Part shown: positions 1 through 10,975 of the stretch, one piece after another
How positions within the stretch are numbered: the first letter of the stretch is position 1
How the letters are laid out: each line of letters begins with the position of its first letter
DNA from: Aphelidium insulamus
Taxonomy: Eukaryota; Aphelidiomycota; Aphelidea; Aphelidiaceae
Direction: 5' to 3'
Length of the DNA stretch: 64,000 nt
NCBI GenBank assembly: GCA_036784855.1
Contig: JAZDSV010000001.1
Coordinates: 1-64,000 of the forward strand
The notes under the pieces: generated by a model
The model's database searches: none
Seen by the model: only the letters and a program-made list of their open reading frames with translations
Told to the model about the DNA's origin: nothing
Position numbers and translations under genes: made by a program

Positions 1-1
1 C

Positions 2-592
2 GAAAAAACCCCGACCACGCCCACGGCAGCTGCCATACCGGAATCTCCACACATCGGCACACCGTATCCGTCGCTGCCACCGAAGTCGCTTTGGACCACT
101 GTTGCTGCCATGACGGTTTCGGCCGCCTCCGGTGTCAAACAGCAAGTCCTCGGCAGTTTCGAAAGCGTGGCGATGGTTGCCACCGCAGTGGCGAAGACTC
201 CGACGACCGACCCCACCGCTGCCGTTGCAGTGAACCTCGACCCCGATTCGCCCGAGATGACACCTAACGGCAAACGCCCCTTCAAGCCGTCGCCAACCAA
301 CAAATCGCCTTTGCACAAGATCACGACCCACCTGCGCAGTGCTGTGGGTGAGGCAGTCATGCGGAGCCCCAGCCTGCGTGGGCGCCCATCAGTACGCACC
401 TTGAACTTGACCAAGTCGCACACGTTGCGCCAGGGACTGCGTACGCCCACGCTTGCCTCAAACACACCAGGCAAGCAGCACCAAGATAGCCGCGACTGTC
501 CTCTGGTGTCGGGAATGCCAGCATGCACCAACCCGCCACCCCCCGATGACCACATCATGCCGCCACACAATTCCGGGGAGAGCCCGCCATAG
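2..592 (+). CDS. LINE upstream ORF, probable N-terminal part of ORF1 (5' partial)
   Basis: This frame is open from the window edge to a TAG at 590-592. The first internal ATG is at 110. The product is rich in Pro, Thr, Ala and Ser and has no domain I recognise. It ends inside the start of the next ORF in another frame (TAG and the following open frame overlap by one base). It is either the disordered N-terminus of ORF1, separated from the rest by a frame change, or a separate small ORF. Composition matches the rest of the LINE, so I assign it to the element rather than to a host gene. Confidence 0.5.
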   Translation, partial: EKTPTTPTAAAIPESPHIGTPYPSLPPKSLWTTVAAMTVSAASGVKQQVLGSFESVAMVATAVAKTPTTDPTAAVAVNLDPDSPEMTPNGKRPFKPSPTNKSPLHKITTHLRSAVGEAVMRSPSLRGRPSVRTLNLTKSHTLRQGLRTPTLASNTPGKQHQDSRDCPLVSGMPACTNPPPPDDHIMPPHNSGESPP

Positions 593-1758
593 TGCCGGCC
601 AGTGGAGTGCCAGGGGTCCTCCGTGACACCCGTGCCGTGAAAGAGCGCCTTGCACCGGGCCTGAGCCCACCCGGTGGCGAGAGCAGCCATCACGGACAGG
701 CCACGGATGGAAAAGGCCGAGAGCAGTGCATGGATGGGAAGCAGGAAGAAAAACCGTCGCCATTGTCGCCGCAGCCCCTGAAAACCCCTGAACAAAAGGG
801 CGCGACAATCGGCCAATCAGACGGCAGCACGGCTGCCCTGACGGAACTGCTTGGAGTGCAGGCGGCCAAAATTGATGAACAGGCCGCCGCAATTAAACAG
901 CTGACCGCCGATCTGCAGCAGTCCAAACAGCAATACCTGAATCTATTGAAGGAATTGCAGGTGCAGCAGATGGCGGTGCTGAAGGAGGTGAAGGCTCTGC
1001 GCGCCGACACACATGCGCAGACAAAGCACATTCGCACAGAGGTTGTGGCGGCAACAAAGACAGCCGCAGCAGCCTCGGCAAAGGGAGGACGCCCAGCTAC
1101 CAGCCGTCGTGATCACCGCTCGTATGCTGAGGCCGCCAGTCCCGCCAGAAGCCGTGCAGCACCGGTTAATCCGGTTGCCAGGAGCACCGCACCGCCCACT
1201 CTACATAAAGTGGCCAGCGCTGAGCGCGCTGAAAGCCGCCGAGCTGTGCTTCACCGCGTGCCTGCATGGGCATCTGAGCAAGAAATACAGACCGCCACAG
1301 GGTGCAGCACGTACAAGTGGCTGGGCCAGCGCAACACTGCCAATGAGTCGGCGCAGATGTCGCTGGTACTGAGTTTCAGCAAGGCCAGTGAAGCGGCAGA
1401 CCTGCTGGCCCAACGCACAGTGCATCTCGCCAATGTCGTGTGCCCCACAGACGCTTATCGCCCACGCAGCCGCGTGCGCCGCTGCCTGAAGTGCTGGAAG
1501 TCGGACCACCGCACCCAGCAGTGCAAGGCCAATGTGCCAAAGTGTGGACGCTGCAGTGGACGCCATGCAACCAAAGCCTGCACAGTTCAGCCCGCGGACA
1601 TCAATGCACACCACTGCACCAACTGTGACGGCAAGCACCCTGCCTGGTCACTCGAGTGTGCCGAGAATCGACGGGCGCCGCGTCCAGCCGCCGCAGCCGC
1701 AACAACAACAGCATTAATGCGCAGCGCTGCCACCGGAACCAATGCGCAGCAATTGTGA
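592..1758 (+). CDS. LINE ORF1 protein (RNA-binding, three zinc knuckles)
   Basis: 388-codon open frame. There is no ATG at the left end; the first is at 730, giving about 342 residues if used. Residues roughly 80-150 form a heptad-rich coiled coil (Leu/Gln/Lys rich). After a Ser/Ala/Arg-rich linker comes a region resembling the RRM-like domain of these proteins, then three knuckles in a row: CLKCWKSDHRTQQC, CGRCSGRHATKAC and CTNCDGKHPAWSLEC. ORF1 proteins of I/Jockey-type LINEs coat the element RNA and act as chaperones. A CA-rich spacer (1795-1858) separates it from ORF2. Confidence 0.85.
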   Translation: MPASGVPGVLRDTRAVKERLAPGLSPPGGESSHHGQATDGKGREQCMDGKQEEKPSPLSPQPLKTPEQKGATIGQSDGSTAALTELLGVQAAKIDEQAAAIKQLTADLQQSKQQYLNLLKELQVQQMAVLKEVKALRADTHAQTKHIRTEVVAATKTAAAASAKGGRPATSRRDHRSYAEAASPARSRAAPVNPVARSTAPPTLHKVASAERAESRRAVLHRVPAWASEQEIQTATGCSTYKWLGQRNTANESAQMSLVLSFSKASEAADLLAQRTVHLANVVCPTDAYRPRSRVRRCLKCWKSDHRTQQCKANVPKCGRCSGRHATKACTVQPADINAHHCTNCDGKHPAWSLECAENRRAPRPAAAAATTTALMRSAATGTNAQQL

Positions 1759-1865
1759 ACGGCGTTTCAGTGTCTTGATTCAGACGCCGATTCACACAAC
1801 ACACACACACGCGCGCACTTACGCATACACACTTACGCACACACACACACACACCACACTGAAAA

Positions 1866-4800
1866 ATGATCCAGAAAAATCCAAAAAAATTGAACATTGT
1901 CCAGCTAAACGCTTGGAACAGTCCGGCCGTCTTTGAGGCGGCACTCAACATCATGGTCCGGCACGACATTCACATCGTCGCCTTCCAGGAACCACCACGT
2001 CATACGCAGGCAAACCAGCGCCTCTACACACACAGCGCATGGCGTTTTTATCACCCGCCCGACACGAATTTTCGCGTTGCCTTTGCCGTCTCGGCCGCAC
2101 TTGACGTGAACATCGAGCTGTTGTCCGAGATGGACTCACCATACACACAGGCATTGACAGTCCAAAACGGCGCGGTAGTAATCTTCAACGTCTACCAACA
2201 GCCGAACGGCCGCGACACCATTGATCTTATTGCTCGCATGGCCAGCGCACACACACAGTCGCCGCGTATTTTGCTGGGGGACTTCAATGCGCACCACCCG
2301 CAGTGGTCTGAGCAACGCCACAGCACAAATCTTGCCGGAACAGCAACAGCGGAACTGCTCTCCGACGGATTTGCACTATTAACACAGCCACAAACACCCA
2401 CATACTGCGGAACAAAGGGCAGCTCAACAGTCGACCTGACGTTGGCCGACAGTCGAGCAGCACGGCTAATTACATCGTGCTCGATTGCCCGCCACATTGA
2501 TGCCGCCTCGGATCATCTGCCGATATTGACTAGCATTGTTATATCGGCGCAAGATCATCCGTGTGAAGCTCCACGGCCAAACTGGCGACGGGCAGATTGG
2601 ACCGCAGTGTGCAGTGATCTGACACAGCGCCTCCACAATGTACTGGGCGCTTCTCACATTGACAACACCGGCGATGTTGACATGTACTCGTATTGTCTGC
2701 TTGCTGCGGTACAGGAAAACATTGACCGCACAATTCCTACTCTACGGCCATCAGTCCGAGCTCAGGCTTGGTGGAACGCCGAGATCGACGAGTGTCGCAA
2801 GCATGTGGCTAGACTACGGCACTCCATGCAAAAGCACCGCACGCAGGGTAATGCTACAGCATGGCGGGATGCGCGGCGGAGCCTACATCGCAAAATTGCA
2901 ACCGCGAAGCAAACGCTGTGGCAAGAAATGACGGCGACGGACGACCCGAAACAGCTGTGGCGCATGGTGAACTCGCTAAAGGCAGCGCCGCGGACTCAAT
3001 CACTGCCCACAATTGTCTCGGACGGCCAGCAGCATGTGACAGAAAACGCCAAGTTGAAATGTCTCGCCTCGTCATTCTTCCCACCGCGTCCGGCTCACAT
3101 TCCGATCCTTGACCGTGCCGCACCTGGCTGTGATGATAGTGCCCCCAGCATAACAGCCGCGGAGATCGAGGCCGTGTTACGCGATGCCGCCGCATATAAC
3201 GCACCCGGTCCAGATCGGATCCCTTACAAATACTGGCAGAGCGTGTGGCCAGTGGCTGGAGCCTACATTGTCCGACTACTCAACGCATGCCTGCAGTATA
3301 GCCACTTGCCGTCACCATTTAAAGTCGGCATAACCATGATTATACCAAAGAGCGGCAAGTCGGACTACACCAGCCCTCGAGCATATCGCCCTATCACCAT
3401 GCTGCCCACGCTTGCAAAGCTGATGGAGGGTGTGATGGCCCGACGACTGGCGTTCTACGCCGAGAGTCGCTATCTGCTTCCAGCATCGCAATATGGCTTC
3501 CGGGCGCATCGCTCATGCGAACAAGCGGTGCATAGTTTGGTGCAGCAGGTGCAGCAAGGTTGGAGACGCAAGCAAACAACGACTGCAGTGTTTTTGGATG
3601 TCAAAGGCGCATATGACACAGTACTGCATGACCGCCTGCTGCACTGTCTGTCTGCATCGGCACTGCCGCCACAATTTGTCAACTACACCGCTGCATTTCT
3701 GAAAGGGCGCCGAGCTATCCTTACCTCGCCCACCGGCCAGAGCATGGACATAGCGCTTGACATGGGGCTGCCACAAGGATCGCCGCTCTCCCCGATTCTC
3801 TACTTGTTCTACAATGCACCGGCGTTTGACATCTTGCGTGAGAACGGGGCTCGAGTGATTGGCTTTGCGGACGACTTGACATGCACTGTCTCGTCCAGGT
3901 CCACGGCGAAAAATGTGCGGATTCTTGAGAATGCCATTAAAAAGCTGCAAGAGCAATGGAGCCGCCCATTCAACCAGCAGCTTGAACCCACAAAGTCCGT
4001 TCTGCTCCACTTCACCGGTAGGAAACAGCGACCACAGCTGCCGGACCTGCACATCTCGGACACAGCAATTAGGGCGTCGCAAACCGCCCGCATGCTGGGC
4101 GTACAAGTCGACAGCAAGCTGAACTGGAAAACACATGTGCACATGGCAACTGGCAAGGCCTCGCGTGCCCTTAACTCCATCATTCACGCCGGTAACAGTA
4201 TGTGGGGAGCCTCTCTGCTGACACGAAGACATCTTGCAATGTCCATGATTATTCCGGTGCTAACTTATGCTGCGACTGCGTGGTCTCCGACGGCGCTACA
4301 ATACACAACACGTATATCGGACATGGAGGCCGAGTATCGCCGAGTGCTGCTGTGGATAACGGGAGCCCTGAAGTGCACACCAACTCATGCACTCCTAGCT
4401 GAGGCGGGCATGCTACCTCTGTCAATTCTGCTACGACAGACAGCCGAAATGCAGTGGACAACCTGGACGTCCTACCCACGTCACCACCCTGCTAGGCAAC
4501 AAGTAGATGCTACGCCGGCACTCCGGGACAAGAGGAAATGTTACTGCGAGCCAGGCGAGATTCTGACTGACCAGATTAATAGCTATATCTGGCCAGCACC
4601 GCCCGAGACCGCAACGCACTCACATCCCCCGTGGCTGCCTCGGGCTCCGCCAAGTCTCACAGTTCAAGTCGCCCCAACCGCAGAAGCTGCTCTGACCAGC
4701 TGGCTCACTACACATGAATATTATGTCGAACGGGGACGAGTACTGTATACAGCCATTCACACATCGGCCCAAGGAAGTGCATTGGCATGCTTACAGCAGG

Positions 4801-5597
4801 AGCAGCACAGCGGGATTACGGCATTCAAAATCCCAATATTCTACCAGCGACATCAGGCAGAATTAGCAGCACTCGTGGCAGCTGTGCGCCGCGCTGCAGC
4901 AGAAAAGTGTCATCGACCGGTTGTTATGTGGTGTCAGGATCGAGCTACAGTGCAAAGTCTTTGCCAACTGGCAGTCAGCAAGTCACCACTGGCACACCAG
5001 TTGAATCAGCTGTTGTGCACACTGACACAGGAAGTCACGGTCCACTGGCTTCCTCATATGCCGCACCATGCTACTCCAGCAAATGCTGCTTATGCCGCCG
5101 CCCGGGTAGCAGCCACTGACCACGCAGTGCCGCTTTTTGATCTGCATGAAGGCATCCGACTGAATGATGCCAAGCGTAGTATACAACGCCATGCTTGGCA
5201 GCAACATCAAGCCAAGTGGGAGACAGAGGAAAAGCTGAACGAGTCATCGCTGTACTATGATGACATTCTCTCGGCCCCGGCTCTCTTACAGCGTCTGCAT
5301 GCTGGCCGCACTAGACGACAGTCGAGCGTTCTTACTCAGCTCCGTTCCGGCTACTACCCAACATTTTCTGTGCTAAAACGACTGCGACTCACAGACTGTG
5401 CCGACTGTCGATACTGTGGTACCCGTGATGACATTGCCCACCGCGTCCGACATTGTCTGTCTCGACAGGCGGAACGTGCTCAACTCCGTGACAACCTGGC
5501 TCAACTCGGCATATTCACGCTGGAGCTGCGTCTGATACTACAACATCCACAAGCGGCAGCAGTACTTGCAAACTTTTTCACGCAGTGCGATGGCTGA
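1866..5597 (+). CDS. LINE ORF2 polyprotein: AP endonuclease, reverse transcriptase, C-terminal zinc finger
   Basis: Uninterrupted 1243-residue frame starting at ATG 1866. The N-terminal ~230 residues are an APE-like endonuclease (FQEPP, LLGDFNAHHPQW, SDHLPILTSI). The reverse transcriptase lies at about residues 460-740, with the finger motif QYGFRAHRSCEQAV, motif A FLDVKGAYDTV, motif B GLPQGSPLSPIL and the catalytic FADD box. At about 960-1090 there is an RNase H-like stretch in which the first catalytic Asp is not evident (YTAI where YTDGS is usual), so that activity is doubtful. The C-terminus has CRYCGTRDDIAHRVRHC, the C-x2-C-x7-H-x4-C finger of this LINE group. No stop or frameshift is seen, so it looks able to work in target-primed reverse transcription. 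Confidence 0.95.
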   Translation: MIQKNPKKLNIVQLNAWNSPAVFEAALNIMVRHDIHIVAFQEPPRHTQANQRLYTHSAWRFYHPPDTNFRVAFAVSAALDVNIELLSEMDSPYTQALTVQNGAVVIFNVYQQPNGRDTIDLIARMASAHTQSPRILLGDFNAHHPQWSEQRHSTNLAGTATAELLSDGFALLTQPQTPTYCGTKGSSTVDLTLADSRAARLITSCSIARHIDAASDHLPILTSIVISAQDHPCEAPRPNWRRADWTAVCSDLTQRLHNVLGASHIDNTGDVDMYSYCLLAAVQENIDRTIPTLRPSVRAQAWWNAEIDECRKHVARLRHSMQKHRTQGNATAWRDARRSLHRKIATAKQTLWQEMTATDDPKQLWRMVNSLKAAPRTQSLPTIVSDGQQHVTENAKLKCLASSFFPPRPAHIPILDRAAPGCDDSAPSITAAEIEAVLRDAAAYNAPGPDRIPYKYWQSVWPVAGAYIVRLLNACLQYSHLPSPFKVGITMIIPKSGKSDYTSPRAYRPITMLPTLAKLMEGVMARRLAFYAESRYLLPASQYGFRAHRSCEQAVHSLVQQVQQGWRRKQTTTAVFLDVKGAYDTVLHDRLLHCLSASALPPQFVNYTAAFLKGRRAILTSPTGQSMDIALDMGLPQGSPLSPILYLFYNAPAFDILRENGARVIGFADDLTCTVSSRSTAKNVRILENAIKKLQEQWSRPFNQQLEPTKSVLLHFTGRKQRPQLPDLHISDTAIRASQTARMLGVQVDSKLNWKTHVHMATGKASRALNSIIHAGNSMWGASLLTRRHLAMSMIIPVLTYAATAWSPTALQYTTRISDMEAEYRRVLLWITGALKCTPTHALLAEAGMLPLSILLRQTAEMQWTTWTSYPRHHPARQQVDATPALRDKRKCYCEPGEILTDQINSYIWPAPPETATHSHPPWLPRAPPSLTVQVAPTAEAALTSWLTTHEYYVERGRVLYTAIHTSAQGSALACLQQEQHSGITAFKIPIFYQRHQAELAALVAAVRRAAAEKCHRPVVMWCQDRATVQSLCQLAVSKSPLAHQLNQLLCTLTQEVTVHWLPHMPHHATPANAAYAAARVAATDHAVPLFDLHEGIRLNDAKRSIQRHAWQQHQAKWETEEKLNESSLYYDDILSAPALLQRLHAGRTRRQSSVLTQLRSGYYPTFSVLKRLRLTDCADCRYCGTRDDIAHRVRHCLSRQAERAQLRDNLAQLGIFTLELRLILQHPQAAAVLANFFTQCDG

Positions 5598-5770
5598 CCA
5601 CACCGCTTTACTCCGCATGGAGTCCATCACTGTGAACTGAAGTATATTTTGTATATGTCAACACGCACTCGGGCAACCAACGGTGCAACGTCATGACCGA
5701 CCGGTTAGATACGTTTAATGAATAAATCAATCAATCAATCAATCCATACATTTCTTGTCACAATTGCCAG

Positions 5771-8700
5771 GGCGACTGTTCTCGCAAAACATCGCAGTGG
5801 TGCGCTCCATGGCCGCCGTGCGGATTGCCGGTTGCTTCGCCGAGACTCCCGACTTTCGGCAAGCGGTGCGAGATGCTCAGGCCAAGCTGGATGCTCTATC
5901 AACCCAGACCGCCGCTGTAATCGAGCGTGCTCGGCATGCATGTCGCCTGGCCAGCGGTGCGTGTCCCCAGATGGACGCCACTATATATGGGCTGCCTGTG
6001 CTCATACGAGCGGATATGCAGACTTCAATGACAGCAACACGGCCCTGCTTGAATCCCTAGACCGCCTGGTCTACATGCCGGCATTGTTGACGGGAGGGGT
6101 TGGCACCGGTGGTTCCCGCGCTGATCTGAGCGACCTGGGCAAGACGACAGCGATATCAGCAACCACATCGCGTACAACAGTAATTGGAGTGCCGCCCCTA
6201 TGGAAGCCCAGTCCCGTAGAGAATTCTGGTCAGGCCACCACACCGCGACCCAATCCTTCACTTCAGCTTTCCACGGAGAGCGCCCGCGTATTACGTATGT
6301 GCATTTGTCTCGTTCTCTATGATATATACATATATATGTGCTGATATGAGCATTGGAAGATACACTGCTCAACACATTCAACAAGCAAGTCAGTGGTGCT
6401 ACTGCAGAACGTGCGGCCACTATTTCTGCCGTTCAAAACAAGGTTCTTGATACCAAGACTGGTTTATCGCTAAGCATTATTGACGCCCACATTACTGCAG
6501 ATTATTGACGCCCTTGTCGACTTTTATAACAAGCTTGAGCACTTGACAAAGGTTATTGTTCCTTAGACACATGCTATATGTACTGACCGTGCAGACAACG
6601 TTAAAAAAATTTGAAAGCAGCTCCGAGGAATATGAGCAGTGCGTTTCACGGTTTCTGTCTGCTTCCAAGAGGAAAGATCGTGTCAAGTTCCGCGAGGTTT
6701 GATTATTATCCCATGCTGAAGCGGCTGTGTGGCTAAGTGTTTTCAGCTTGCAGCGGCTGTGCTGGTGAGTAAGAAACAGTATTGCACAGCAGCGTCGCAG
6801 TATGTCGAGGTTTTGAATTGTTTTCTGCTGAGAAAAGATGCGTTTATCCTTCAAAAGGCAGGCCACTTCCTTTAAATTGGTAAAGCTGCTCATTATTGAC
6901 TGTAGTTGGTTGCAATGTCGAATATACTACAATTTCCCGGCGGCGATTTCAGCGACGCTGCCACATTTTTATCGGTAATTCACGCCGTGTAATATTATCA
7001 TTGTCCTTTACACGTAAAGGAAAAATTTGGCGAAAGCCTTGAACTGTTTCAAGTACCAAGCGATGGTGCATCGTCAGGGGCTAATTGGTGTCGGGCAAGT
7101 CAATTTACACTGACGCCGAGCTGCTAATCATCGCAGGACGAACTGGAAGAACTTGCCGCTCAAATTGGGCTCATCAGCCCATTACCGGCCAATCCAGATC
7201 GCAATGTGGAATTACTTCGCGGCTGCAAACAGGGATATTTGTGGCGAAGGAGTAATGGTCCGATGAAGCATTGGACTCGGCGCTACTACTGGATCCAAAT
7301 GCCCGAAGGACTGCTGGTACATTATCCTAAAGCGCGCAGCGCATCCGATCCTGCCAGTGTCGCCGACTTGATGGTATCGACGATCGCGGACACCGAAGTG
7401 GATGATCGGGCATTTACATTTGAAGTGAGCTCCACGTTTGCTGGTCAAATGTTCTTTCAAGCCGAGAGCGAGCAAGATATGCAGGATTGGATAACTGCGC
7501 TCACAGCCGCACGCAATGCAAACAATATTGACGCACGGAGGAATCTCCGACCGACTGTCGAGCGAGATGCACCGGCCTCCACTAGCGACACAGGAGGCCT
7601 CGAATTTCGCTTCCGCTCCCTTACTCGGCTAGCTACGCGAGCATCCGATGAAAATCTTCGCCGCACATCCACATCACGTTCCACTTCAAATCTGATGCTC
7701 AGCCCTTCGACCAGCGCCAGCAAAGACGAATTGTCCAATATTGAACCTCTTGTGGTGTCGGCGGAAGTTTTGATACACGGATACCTGGCCATCAAGGAGA
7801 TCAGGCCCACTCGTCGCGGGTCGCTGACCGCTAAAGATTTCGCCAACGTTATATGGCGAACAGCACGCCTCGTGTTATATATGGATGGCAGGCTTGTGCA
7901 ACAAGCTGCATCACCTGAAGACTCATCCGGCACGGGAGGATTTGCTCAAAGTAGTCGCGCAGAGCGATCGATCGAGCTGGTGAATGTAAAGAGTCAAGTG
8001 TTGAGTCGACATCACATCGAGGCCTGTGATGATTCTCTGTTTGGCAGGAAACACGTTTTGATGGTGCAGCAGCTGGATCGACGCCATATATACATCGCCG
8101 CGTCAAACTACCTAGATCGAAATGACTGGGTGTGCGCATTGAAGAGTGTGGCAAGTGGAGTCAATTTTGGAGCAGATGGACAGCCGTATCGTCAACACAG
8201 GACTATCGCTTTGCGTATCATTGAAGGTCGAGGCTTCACTGCTAATGAAACATATTGCGAAATGTACTTTGGAGGTGAAAGGAAGGCAAGGACGAATAGC
8301 CGGAACAAGTCTGCCGGTGAGCCATTTTGGCGCGAGGAATTCGTCTATGTGTAAGTGCACAACACTGTGCTTCTGTACGCTGCTTACAGCTTCCATATAC
8401 AGGGATGTGGCACCCATCACCGAGCCGATCACCCTGTTTGTTATGAGCCAGAACAAGATGTCGAAAGACAATGAACTTGGTCGCGTGGTAGTTACACCGT
8501 CATCCGTCAAGCCAGGCGAAATTGAGGCTTGGTATCCTATCAATTCCACATCAAGTAGCGGAACAGTCGGGGAACACTATGGAGACCTGAAACTGCGACT
8601 GAAGTACGAGGAAGAAATCGTGCTGACCATCGATCAGTACGGCGAGCTCTCCGCGGCAAGCATTCTTTCCTCGCTATAATTTACTAAACTAAAAAGCAGA

Positions 8701-9966
8701 TATTTGATGATTGCCGAACAGAATTGGTGTTTGATTTGGTTCAAGTCGCCAACGATTTAGAATGCGTGTCACAGCTATTGCTCAACATCTACGACTTTAA
8801 AGGCAAGGCGATAGAGTGGCTCGAATTTTTGATCGATGAGGAAGTCGGGTCGACAGAGAACACGTTTGTTCTGTTTCGAGGGAACTCTATCCTTACCAAA
8901 GCACTCGACTGGTACATGAAGGGTAGGCCATGTGCTTTCCAAAACATTGCGTAATCATTCACGCCTTTCAGTCTGCGGTCTGGAGTATCTCGAGTCTACA
9001 ATTGGCGATGTGATGAAGGAACTATGTGAAAATAAGGTCAGCATCGAAGTAGATCCAACGCGAATGAATGAACGGCACGACGATATGAAGGCGCAATGGA
9101 AGAAACTGTTATCATACTGTAATGCGATATGGGATAATATCGAGCGTTCCATTAATCGAATGCCGAGGTAAGATCATAACAATTTTTATATCACATCAAT
9201 ACAATATTTAGGGAACTACGACTAGTGTTTCACTATCTTCAGTGTGCGGTTATTAAACGTTTTGGAACGGATGGGAAAACGCAGTTTCTTCCCGTGCGGT
9301 ACACGGCCGTGAGCGGTTTCCTGTTTCTTCGCTTCTTTTGTCCCGCTATTCTGAGCCCTAAACTGTTTGGCCTGTGCAAAGGTATCGAATGCAATAAAAA
9401 TTCCACTTTGATGTAATATCTAAATTGCAGATTACCCCGATGCAAAAGTATCACGTACGCTCACGCTGCTGGCCAAGACGATGCAATGTCTCGCGAATCT
9501 GGCGAATTTCGGCGTGAAAGAACCGTACATGGTGGAGATGAACGCTTTTGTCATGGAACACACCAACAACTTCACAGAGCTTATTGACAACGTATCGGTA
9601 TGCACTGTCAGTTGTGCTCGCATCCATTTACCAGTGCAATAGGCTCGGCCTTCCAAACAGACGGAATTGCCAGCACATGCGCACGACAGAGAGGTGCTGC
9701 TCGGATCACTGCATCGCCTCATCCGCAACTGCGCCCCGGAGCTGCAAACTCTGGCAGCACAGCATTCTCGCACATTGTCTGAAATATGCAACGAAGCACC
9801 CGACGACACTAATGCCCCACCCAACTCACCTCACTCGCGGCTGGACACCACGGGCCGCTTACTGGCCCGAATCAACGCCATATCCGACGCCGCCAAGGCC
9901 AGTAAACTCATCAGCGCGCGACTGTCTGCAAAGTTCCAGGAGCCCGCAAGCACTTTACAAATATAA
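5771..9966 (+). CDS. BAR-PH-PH-C2-RasGAP protein (Ras GTPase-activating protein), 5' incomplete
   Basis: Multi-exon gene; earlier exons probably lie left of the LINE. Exons 5771-5956, 6022-6294 and several short ones to about 7050 encode a helical region with BAR-like features (YVEVLN...RK, then a stretch ending FSDAATFLS). From about 7140 to 8350 come two PH domains (first [20 protein letters not shown], second about 7740-8150), then a C2 domain from 8197, continuing in exon 8403. The RasGAP domain runs 8700-9597 with the arginine-finger segment LFRGNS and [10 protein letters not shown]. Last exon 9661-9966. The intron at 8656-8699 fits only as GC-AG. BAR, PH and C2 suggest recruitment to curved or phosphoinositide-rich membrane, where the GAP domain would switch off Ras. 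The exact exons between 6697 and 7140 are not resolved. Stop is 46 bp from the convergent HOP2 stop. Confidence 0.85.
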
Positions 9967-10012
9967 TGCCTGGTATTTTATACATATCAGTATGATGAGC
10001 CGTGTCTGGCTG

Positions 10013-10975
10013 TTAAGCTGTGAATGTCGTGTAGTCCTGCGCCATGTCCTGACCGACGTCTTCATCAGCTTCCAGACCCAGTTGTTCCTGTGAAGTGTTT
10101 ACAGAGACAAGTCAAGTTGGACAGTGTCAACATGCCATCAATGTCTTTGGCGAAAAGTCGGCCGACTCTGTTATGGTATTGATAACATCCTTGAAGAGGC
10201 GCCGGCGGACTCTCCATTCTTTGCGAGCCATTTCGTAGCGCTGGTCCACCTGATTCCGCTCCTCGTCACTTACATTGCGCACCCCTTTACGCAAGATCTC
10301 CAACCGTCCCTCCGCCGCTTTGGTCTACACGGCATTGGTAAATTATAAAATAAATCACGCGAACAGTAACGCTTACGTCTGCGGTGACTGCGCGCAAACG
10401 TTCTTGTAGCTGTGCCAGTGTAGGCCGTGCGTTCAGGCTATTTAGTTCTGCGATCGATTAATTCCTTGCAAGCGGCGTCTGATAACAATGGCAATGTTGC
10501 CTGCACTACGCTTGGAAGCCAGTTCTTTAAGCTCTTGCAGGGTGGCCATGTTTTCCTTGACGGCCTGGTCTAGCGCGGCCAGCTCCTCGCCACTCACGGA
10601 TTCCATTTCATCCTGCGCGCGAGAGTGTTACTCTGTGTCACACCGATATGCATTACACCCAGAAACCCAATGCCATATCATACCTGTCTCGCGACATACA
10701 CCATTTGCTTGCCGTACGCTTTGCCCACAATGGCATTGGAGTCGGCCAGCTGTGCCAGCGCCTTGACCACCTGTGTTTTAGGCACCTCTTGTCGCAGATT
10801 GTTGAACACGTCGGCTGTCCACATGAGCATTGTTGCATACATACTGCTGCAAGTGTAAGCAGTAGACCATGTACTCACTGGCGCTGTAGGGCCTGTTGGT
10901 GCGCTGCAAGTACTCCAGACACTTGTCGGCTGCACTGGCACCGCCGCCTTTGCCTTTGGCGTCTGCCTTGACCAT
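10013..10975 (-). CDS. HOP2: HOP2/PSMC3IP homologous-pairing protein 2
   Basis: Six exons (10879-10975, 10684-10814, 10507-10612, 10377-10447, 10136-10324, 10013-10087) sum to 222 codons; the human protein has 217. Exon 1 gives a Lys/Gly-rich start and LEYLQRTNRPYSA, then ATDVFNNL, QVVKALAQLADSNAI and KAYGKQMVYVA form the winged-helix DNA-binding domain. The middle is a coiled coil. The C-terminal part has SDEERNQV and ARKEWRVRRRLFKDV, as in TBPIP family proteins. HOP2 works with MND1 to help DMC1 and RAD51 pair homologous DNA in meiosis, so it implies a sexual cycle. The last intron (10088-10135) needs a GC donor (GCATGT) to keep frame. Confidence 0.9.

Larger units (their letters stand above)
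1..5744 (+). mobile_element. Near full-length non-LTR retrotransposon (I/Jockey/Tad-like LINE)
   Basis: Two-ORF LINE in sense orientation. ORF1 ends in three CCHC knuckles. ORF2 carries an APE-type endonuclease, a reverse transcriptase, a worn RNase H-like stretch and a C-terminal CCHC finger; this layout is typical of the I/Jockey/Tad group. A 3' UTR of about 120 nt follows ORF2 and ends in a short (ATCA)n tail at 5721-5744 instead of poly(A). Only 26 nt after the tail lies a splice acceptor (5769-5770) of the RasGAP gene, so the element appears to sit in one of that gene's introns. The left end is outside the window, so the target-site duplication cannot be checked. The intact ORF2 and near identity to a second copy at 63.16-63.55 kb suggest recent activity. 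Confidence 0.93.

Noticed and set aside
1790-1860. CA-rich run as a genomic microsatellite locus
   Set aside because: It lies between the two LINE ORFs and is best seen as the element's own spacer.
3513-4232. 239-residue minus-strand frame inside the LINE
   Set aside because: Mirror of the reverse transcriptase coding sequence; composition is typical of a shadow frame.
6492-6893. 133-residue minus-strand ORF
   Set aside because: Antisense of the short BAR-like exons; those exons have splice sites and matching phases.
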